From assembly GCA_030067055.1 (NCBI GenBank), contig JASJAL010000195.1, positions 1 to 10,875 on the forward strand: DNA of 10,875 bases. The letters are read 5' to 3'. This stretch comes from Kiloniellales bacterium. GTDB lineage: Bacteria; Pseudomonadota; Alphaproteobacteria; Kiloniellales; JAKSBE01. Both the position numbers and the translations under genes were made by a program. The notes below the pieces were generated by a model. It worked only from the letters and a program-made list of their open reading frames with translations, searched no databases and was not told the origin of the DNA. Positions 6,634 to 10,875 of this stretch are shown one piece after another. The first letter of the stretch is position 1. Every line of letters begins with the position of its first letter.

Positions 6634-7208
6634 TCCGCCTCCGGCAACGTTCCCAAGGGAAAAAAGGTTTTCCGGCTCCATAGGCCTAACATGTCTTTGC
6701 CGTCTTGCTTTTTGGTTTCCGCCAAGTCGACCAGTTCGTAGAAGACCGGGCGCAGGATCAGCGCTTCGAGGCGATCCCGTACCATGATATAGGGGCTTGG
6801 TTCACCGCTGTCAGGTCGGGTCTCCACCCGAATCGGGTGCTCCGGTCCGGCGGCCACCCAGTGATCCAGGTTGGTTCGAAAACGAAGCTCCTGATCCCGG
6901 CCGCTGCCGGTCACGTAGAGTTCAACAGCGGTAAACGGCGCGTCGTCGACTTGGATCGGGCCGCGCTCGGCAGGAGTGACCAGCCAATAGCTGCCGTCAT
7001 CTTCTCGCCGTAAAACCGTGGAAAACAGCTTTACCAATGGCTTGCGGTGGATCGGCGAGCCTTGGTGGTACCAGGTCCCGTCGCGCGCGATGCGCAGCCC
7101 GTAATCGCGCGGCAGACCGGGGTTGCCCGGCCCTCCCGGCTGGCCAGGAGCCTTTGGAGTGTCTATGTTTTCAGGCAACTTGCCGGGTTTGGAAGCCGGG
7201 TCCGGCAT
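6630..7208 (-). CDS. DUF1285 domain protein, function unknown
   Basis: A 192-residue soluble protein, no signal peptide or membrane segment. Residues 1-33 are a proline/glycine-rich, probably disordered leader (PGQPGGPGNPG at 21-31). From about 36 on it matches the DUF1285 pattern: DGTWYHQGSPIHRKPLVKLF (43-62), GSYWLVTPAERGPIQVDDAP (72-91), and LDHWVAAG...PIRV (114-128), followed by PSPYIMVRDRLEALILRPVF (138-157) and a C-terminal WSRKTFFPLG (177-186). Structures of this family exist, as I recall, but no biochemical role is established, so none is assigned. ATG 7208 has GGGAG (7221-7217) eight bases upstream; the GTG at 7217 lies on that site and is unlikely. It heads the cluster DUF1285-nudL-DUF6111-cca, suggesting a housekeeping role linked to nucleotide, CoA or tRNA metabolism (inference only). 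Confidence 0.88.
   Translation of the reverse strand: MPDPASKPGKLPENIDTPKAPGQPGGPGNPGLPRDYGLRIARDGTWYHQGSPIHRKPLVKLFSTVLRREDDGSYWLVTPAERGPIQVDDAPFTAVELYVTGSGRDQELRFRTNLDHWVAAGPEHPIRVETRPDSGEPSPYIMVRDRLEALILRPVFYELVDLAETKKQDGKDMLGLWSRKTFFPLGTLPEAD
6638..6642 (-). promoter_or_regulatory. Shine-Dalgarno that favours the TTG start of nudL
   Basis: GGAGG on the minus strand lies four bases before TTG 6633-6631, inside the last codons of the DUF1285 gene, whose TGA overlaps that TTG. This supports termination-coupled re-initiation at TTG rather than initiation at ATG 6681. The spacing is slightly short, so the call is moderate. Confidence 0.5.
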
Positions 7209-7241
7209 CGTCCGCACTCCCGTCGCCTAGAGGAGACCCGC
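7209..7241. promoter_or_regulatory. 33-base divergent junction holding two ribosome sites
   Basis: Between the ATG of the DUF1285 gene (minus) and the GTG of the MoxR gene (plus) there are only 33 bases. They contain a minus-strand GGGAG (7217-7221) and a plus-strand AGGAGA (7231-7236), leaving no room for two ordinary promoters. At least one promoter must therefore lie inside the opposite gene. Confidence 0.6.
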
Positions 7242-8258
7242 GTGAACGCGACCAACACCGCGCCGACAACCGAAGCCGCCGGCCAGAAGCTCGCCGAGGA
7301 GATCGAAGCCCTCGGCGAACGCATGCAGCTGGTCCGCAGAAGCATCGGCCACGTGATTTTCGGCCAAGAGCAGGTCATAGATCAAACACTTATCACGCTT
7401 CTGGCCGGCGGCCACGCCCTACTGATCGGCGTCCCCGGGCTGGCCAAGACCCGCCTGGTCGAGACCCTGGGCACCGTCCTCGGTCTCGAGGACAAGCGGG
7501 TGCAATGCACTCCCGACTTGATGCCGGCCGATATCCTCGGTGCCGAGGTCCTGGAGGAGCGCGAAGGCGGACAGCGAGCCTTCCGTTTCATCCCGGGGCC
7601 GGTGTTCTGCCAGCTGCTGATGGCCGACGAAATCAACCGCGCCAGCCCGCGGACCCAGTCGGCGCTGCTGCAGGCGATGCAGGAGCACAAGGTGACGGTC
7701 GCCGGCTCGCCGCACGATCTGCCCTCGCCCTTCCATGTCCTGGCGACCCAGAACCCGCTGGAGCAGGAAGGCACCTATCCCCTTCCGGAAGCGCAGCTCG
7801 ACCGATTTTTCATGCAGATCGAGGTCGGCCATCCGGACATCGACGCCGAGCGGCAAATGCTGATCGCGACCACCGGCCCTGAGCAGTCCCGCGCCGAGCC
7901 GGTGATGACCGGCGAAGAGCTTATCGCCGCCCAGCACCTGGTGCGCCGGGTCCCGGTCGGCGAGAGCGTGGTCGAGACGATCCTGAGCCTGGTGCGCTCG
8001 GGCCGACCCGAGACCTCCGACATCCCCGAGGTCGTCAAGCAGGTCTCCTGGGGACCGGGGCCCCGGGTCAGCCAGTCGCTGATGCTTGCGGTTCGCGCCC
8101 GGGCGGTCCTCGAGGGACGGCTGGCGCCTTCGGTCGACGACGTCCTGGCCCTGGCGCCGGCGGTGCTGCGCCATCGCATGGCGTTAAACTTCGCGGCCCG
8201 CGCCGACGGGGTCTCGGTCGACGACGTGATCCTCCGGCTCGCGGCCCCGCACCAGTGA
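7242..8258 (+). CDS. MoxR-family AAA+ ATPase
   Basis: MoxR ATPases act as chaperones that assemble or activate partner complexes, often with von Willebrand factor A proteins encoded next door; cytoplasmic hexamers. The 338-residue product shows Walker A GVPGLAKT (63-70) in the MoxR form, LMPADILG (93-100), Walker B LLMADEINRA (125-134), sensor 1 ATQNP (168-172), and the MoxR hallmark GTYPLPEAQLDRFF (177-190). The C-terminal lid includes SWGPGPRVSQSLMLAVRARA. The start is GTG 7242, with AGGAGA (7231-7236) six bases upstream. The frame is open back to 7047, but that part lies over the DUF1285 gene and its translation is unlike MoxR. It leads the operon with DUF58 and BatA-like genes (25-base and 4-base gaps), so its likely targets are those two proteins; the physiological role is not known here. 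Confidence 0.95.
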   Translation: MNATNTAPTTEAAGQKLAEEIEALGERMQLVRRSIGHVIFGQEQVIDQTLITLLAGGHALLIGVPGLAKTRLVETLGTVLGLEDKRVQCTPDLMPADILGAEVLEEREGGQRAFRFIPGPVFCQLLMADEINRASPRTQSALLQAMQEHKVTVAGSPHDLPSPFHVLATQNPLEQEGTYPLPEAQLDRFFMQIEVGHPDIDAERQMLIATTGPEQSRAEPVMTGEELIAAQHLVRRVPVGESVVETILSLVRSGRPETSDIPEVVKQVSWGPGPRVSQSLMLAVRARAVLEGRLAPSVDDVLALAPAVLRHRMALNFAARADGVSVDDVILRLAAPHQ

Positions 8259-8283
8259 ACCCGAGGAACCGACGGCGACCCTG

Positions 8284-9165
8284 ATGCTGCAGCGCGCACT
8301 CCGGCGACGACATCGGGCCGAGGCCCTGGCGGCAAACCTGCCGCCGCTCCTGGTCGAGGCCGAACGGGTCGCCGCGACCGTGGCCCAGGGCGTGCACGGC
8401 CGGCGCCGGGTCGGCCAGGGCGAGACCTTCTGGCAGTTCCGCCACTATGAACCCGGCGACCAGCCCCAGCTCATCGACTGGCGGCAATCGGCCAAATCCG
8501 ACCAAGTCTTCGTGCGCGAACTGGAGTGGGAAGCGGCGCAGTCGGTCTGGCTGTGGTGCGACACTTCGGCCTCCATGGCCTGGACGTCCGGCGACGACCA
8601 CGGCTCCAAGCGTCGACGCGCGGAGCTGCTGGCGCTGGCCCTTGTGGTGCTGCTGGTCCGCGGCGGCGAGCGGGTGGCGCTGCTCGGCTCGGGCCTGCCA
8701 CCGACCACCGGCCGCGGCACGGTGACCCGGATGGCCCTGCAGCTCGAGCATCTGGAGGCGGAAGACAGCAGTCTGCCGCCGGTCCAGACCCTGCCCCGCT
8801 TTGCCCAGGTGGTGATGCTCAGCGACTTCCTGGCGCCGCTCGGCGACATCGACCGCAGCGTCCGGCGCCTAGCCGAGAGCGGCGTCCGCGGCCACCTGAT
8901 CCAGATCCTGGATCCGGCCGAGGAAGCTCTGCCCTACGAGGGCCGGGTGCTGTTCCAGGGCCTCGAGGGCGAGGACCCCTGGCTGCTGTCGCGGACCGAA
9001 AGCGTTCGCGGCGACTACCAGACCCGCCTGCAACGACAGTTCGACGGCCTGGATGCCATCGCCCGCAGCACCGGCTGGACCTATACCCGGCACCGCAGCG
9101 ACACTTCGGCCCAGGCGGTGTTGCTCACCCTCTACGCGGCCCTGACCGCGAACCGGGGACTCTGA
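8284..9165 (+). CDS. DUF58 protein with von Willebrand A-like domain
   Basis: A 293-residue cytoplasmic protein, presumed partner of the adjacent MoxR ATPase. The DUF58 core is clear: GETFWQFRHYEPGDQPQLID (46-65), WRQSAKSDQVFVREL (66-80), followed by a MIDAS-like D-T-S-A-S (93-97, within WCDTSASMAW), the divalent-metal motif of vWA domains. A further stretch VVMLSDFLAPLGDIDRSV (residues about 178-195) looks like the later vWA strand with an acidic turn. No membrane anchor is evident, unlike many DUF58 proteins. The start is ATG 8284; the only purine-rich site, GAGGA at 8263-8267, is 16 bases away, too far for a normal Shine-Dalgarno, so coupling to moxR translation is plausible. It is followed by the BatA-like gene after four bases. 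Biochemistry of DUF58 is largely unknown; the role as a MoxR cofactor is inferred from synteny. Confidence 0.93.
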   Translation: MLQRALRRRHRAEALAANLPPLLVEAERVAATVAQGVHGRRRVGQGETFWQFRHYEPGDQPQLIDWRQSAKSDQVFVRELEWEAAQSVWLWCDTSASMAWTSGDDHGSKRRRAELLALALVVLLVRGGERVALLGSGLPPTTGRGTVTRMALQLEHLEAEDSSLPPVQTLPRFAQVVMLSDFLAPLGDIDRSVRRLAESGVRGHLIQILDPAEEALPYEGRVLFQGLEGEDPWLLSRTESVRGDYQTRLQRQFDGLDAIARSTGWTYTRHRSDTSAQAVLLTLYAALTANRGL

Positions 9166-9169
9166 GGCG

Positions 9170-10875
9170 ATGCTCGAAGTCGGTCCCCTGGCCTTCGCCC
9201 AGCCCTGGCTGCTCTTGGCCTTGGGCGCGCTGCCCTTGCTCTGGTGGCTGCTGCGCCTGACCCCGCCGTCGCCCCGGCGCATCGCCTTCCCGGCCCTGCG
9301 TCTGCTGACCGGCCTTCGGCCGCCGGAGGAGACCCCGGCCCGGACGCCGCCTTGGCTGGTCGCGCTGCGCCTGCTGATCGCCGCCCTGATCATCCTCGGC
9401 TTGGCCCAGCCCTTGCTGAACCCGAACCGGCCGCTCGCCGGCAGCGGCCCACTTGTGCTGATCGTCGACGACGGCTGGGCGGCGGCACGCAACTGGCCGA
9501 AGCGGCGCGACACCATCAACGGCCTGATCGACCAGGCCGAGCGTGACGGCCGCTCGCTGATCGTGCTGACGACGGCGCCCAAGGGACCCGATGCCCGGGT
9601 CGCGGCCAGCGATCCCTTGAACCCGGCGGCGGCACGGCGTCTGCTGCAGGGCCTGGCGCCGCAGCCCTGGCCGGTCGACCGCCGCGCCGCGCTCGCCGCA
9701 CTCGAAGCCCTGACGGTCGAAGCCTCCGCGCCGGTGGTCTGGCTCTCCGACGGCTTGAACCAGGGCGAGAGCGAAGAGGAGCTGCGCGTCTTCATGGACC
9801 GCCTGCGCGCGATCGGCCCGGTCCGGGTCTATCAGGACGCGCCGCTGCGCCTGGCCCGGCGCCTCGGTGCACCGCAGCTCGACGCCGGCAGCGTCGGCGT
9901 CGAGGTTGAGCGCGCGGCGACCGAGGGCGAGGACCTCGCCGTGGTCCGTGCCCTGGCCGAGGATGGCCGGCTGCTGGGCCGCGCCGAGGCCCGGTTCGAT
10001 GCGGGCGAAGCGACGGCCGGCGTCCGCTTCGAGCTGCCGACCGAGCTGCGCAACCAGATCTCCCGGATCAAGATTGAGGCCGAGGAGACAGCCGCCGCGG
10101 TCTTCCTGGTCGACGAGCGATGGCGACGTCGGCCGGTCGGCCTGGTCGCCGCCGGACCTCTTGCGGTCCGGCCGTTGCTCGGCGAGATCTACTACCTGGA
10201 GCGGGCCCTGGCTCCCTACACCGAGGTCCAGAAGGGCAGCGTCGGCGAGTTGCTGCGCCAGGGTGTCGCCGTGCTGACTCTGGCGGACGCCGGACGCCTC
10301 CCGATCGAGGAGGCCGAGGCGCTGTCGATCTGGATCGAGCAAGGCGGCACCCTGCTGCGCTTCGCCGGGCCGCGGATGGCCCAGCAGGGCGACGACACCT
10401 TGCTGCCGGTGCGCCTGCGCCTGGGCGACCGCACCCTGAGCGGCGCCATGACCTGGAGCCGCCCGGCGCGGCTGGCGCCCTTCCACCGCGGCAGCCCCTT
10501 CGCCGGTCTCGAACTGCCCGAGGACGTGGTGGTCGAACGCCAGGTCCTGGCCGAGCCGGCGCTGGACCTGCCCGAGAAGACCTGGGCCAGGCTGGAAGAC
10601 GGCACGCCGCTGGTGACGGCCGAGCGGCGCGGCGAGGGCTGGCTGATTCTGGTCCACACCAGCGCCAACACCGACTGGTCGAACCTGGCGCTGTCCGGCC
10701 TCTTCATCGAGATGCTGCGCAAGGTCGTCGCGGTCAGCCAGGGCATCGCCAGCGTCACCGCCGAGGAGGCCCTGCCTCCGCTGGAGGCCCTGGACGGCTT
10801 CGGCCTGCTGGGCCGGCCGCCGGCCACCGCGGTCGCTCTCGATGCCGAGACCATCGAGGCCGGCCGCATCGATGC
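9170..10875 (+). CDS. BatA-like / DUF4159 membrane protein, N-terminal part (3' end cut off by the window)
   Basis: The frame is open from ATG 9170 to the window edge (568 codons plus two bases) without a stop, so this is the largest gene of the right end. Two membrane segments flank a cytoplasmic loop: residues about 12-30 (PWLLLALGALPLLWWLL) and 62-80 (WLVALRLLIAALIILGLA), the layout of the BatA N-terminal domain. A periplasmic vWA-like domain begins at LVLIVDDGWAAARNW (95-109). Here the MIDAS pattern D-x-S-x-S is replaced by D-D-G-W-A, so metal binding there is doubtful. Later parts include IWIEQGGTLLRFAGP (about 400), VHTSANTDWSNLALSGLFIE (about 493-512) and LPPLEALDGFGLLGRPP (about 532-548), typical of long alphaproteobacterial DUF4159 proteins whose DUF4159 domain sits at the C terminus, here beyond the window. 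It is the third gene after moxR and DUF58; there is little Shine-Dalgarno (GAGGCG just ahead). Confidence 0.88.
   Translation, partial: MLEVGPLAFAQPWLLLALGALPLLWWLLRLTPPSPRRIAFPALRLLTGLRPPEETPARTPPWLVALRLLIAALIILGLAQPLLNPNRPLAGSGPLVLIVDDGWAAARNWPKRRDTINGLIDQAERDGRSLIVLTTAPKGPDARVAASDPLNPAAARRLLQGLAPQPWPVDRRAALAALEALTVEASAPVVWLSDGLNQGESEEELRVFMDRLRAIGPVRVYQDAPLRLARRLGAPQLDAGSVGVEVERAATEGEDLAVVRALAEDGRLLGRAEARFDAGEATAGVRFELPTELRNQISRIKIEAEETAAAVFLVDERWRRRPVGLVAAGPLAVRPLLGEIYYLERALAPYTEVQKGSVGELLRQGVAVLTLADAGRLPIEEAEALSIWIEQGGTLLRFAGPRMAQQGDDTLLPVRLRLGDRTLSGAMTWSRPARLAPFHRGSPFAGLELPEDVVVERQVLAEPALDLPEKTWARLEDGTPLVTAERRGEGWLILVHTSANTDWSNLALSGLFIEMLRKVVAVSQGIASVTAEEALPPLEALDGFGLLGRPPATAVALDAETIEAGRID

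Noticed and set aside
7419..8174. A 251-codon minus-strand open frame opposite the MoxR gene
   Set aside because: MoxR motifs on the plus strand are unequivocal; the antisense translation has no features beyond GC-driven composition.
9125..10657. A 510-codon minus-strand open frame antisense to the BatA-like gene
   Set aside because: Its translation is low-complexity, rich in Gln/Arg/Gly/Ala, with no recognisable domain. High GC makes stop codons rare opposite a real gene, and the plus strand encodes a coherent membrane protein with two membrane segments.
1..10875. Defence system, mobile element, CRISPR, phage or biosynthetic cluster
   Set aside because: No transposase, integrase, repeat array, toxin-antitoxin pair or large modular enzyme appears; composition is even and all genes look like core alphaproteobacterial genes.

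Overview
The window is about 65% GC, densely coding chromosomal DNA from an alphaproteobacterium. Gene content and order suggest a Rhodospirillales- or Kiloniellales-like organism (inferred from family resemblance and synteny, not from a marker gene). No tRNA, rRNA, insertion sequence, CRISPR array, phage gene or long repeat was seen. Ten complete protein genes and two partial ones account for nearly all of it, and no gene-free stretch exceeds 300 bases.

Bases 1-1620: the 5' end of a Rieske iron-sulfur protein gene (petA, leftward) diverges from a rightward pair, trmL (2'-O-methylation of the tRNA wobble base) and hemF (oxygen-dependent coproporphyrinogen III oxidase), which overlap by ATGA. 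A cytochrome bc1 subunit thus sits beside a late heme-biosynthesis step. Bases 1621-4405: three single genes, namely a small cupin protein (+), a YoaB-like Rid-family protein (-) and a two-domain PPK2 enzyme, polyphosphate:AMP phosphotransferase (+).

Bases 4406-7208 (minus strand): a compact cluster read as DUF1285 protein, NudL-type Nudix CoA pyrophosphatase, DUF6111 small membrane protein and CCA tRNA nucleotidyltransferase. The first three are joined by 4-base stop/start overlaps, if the Nudix gene starts at TTG as its Shine-Dalgarno sequence suggests. It converges on the PPK2 gene, with a hairpin spanning the two 3' ends.

Bases 7242-10875 (plus strand): a MoxR-type operon of MoxR AAA+ ATPase, DUF58 protein with an intact MIDAS-like motif, and the N-terminal 568 codons of a large BatA-like/DUF4159 membrane protein that runs off the window. 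It diverges from the DUF1285 gene across only 33 bases.

I did not find evidence of a wholly new system. The items most worth a second look are the 33-base divergent junction, the uncharacterised DUF1285 and DUF6111 proteins held in a tight operon with a Nudix enzyme and CCA transferase, the MoxR/DUF58/BatA trio in which one von Willebrand-like domain has lost its metal motif, and start-site questions in trmL and nudL.
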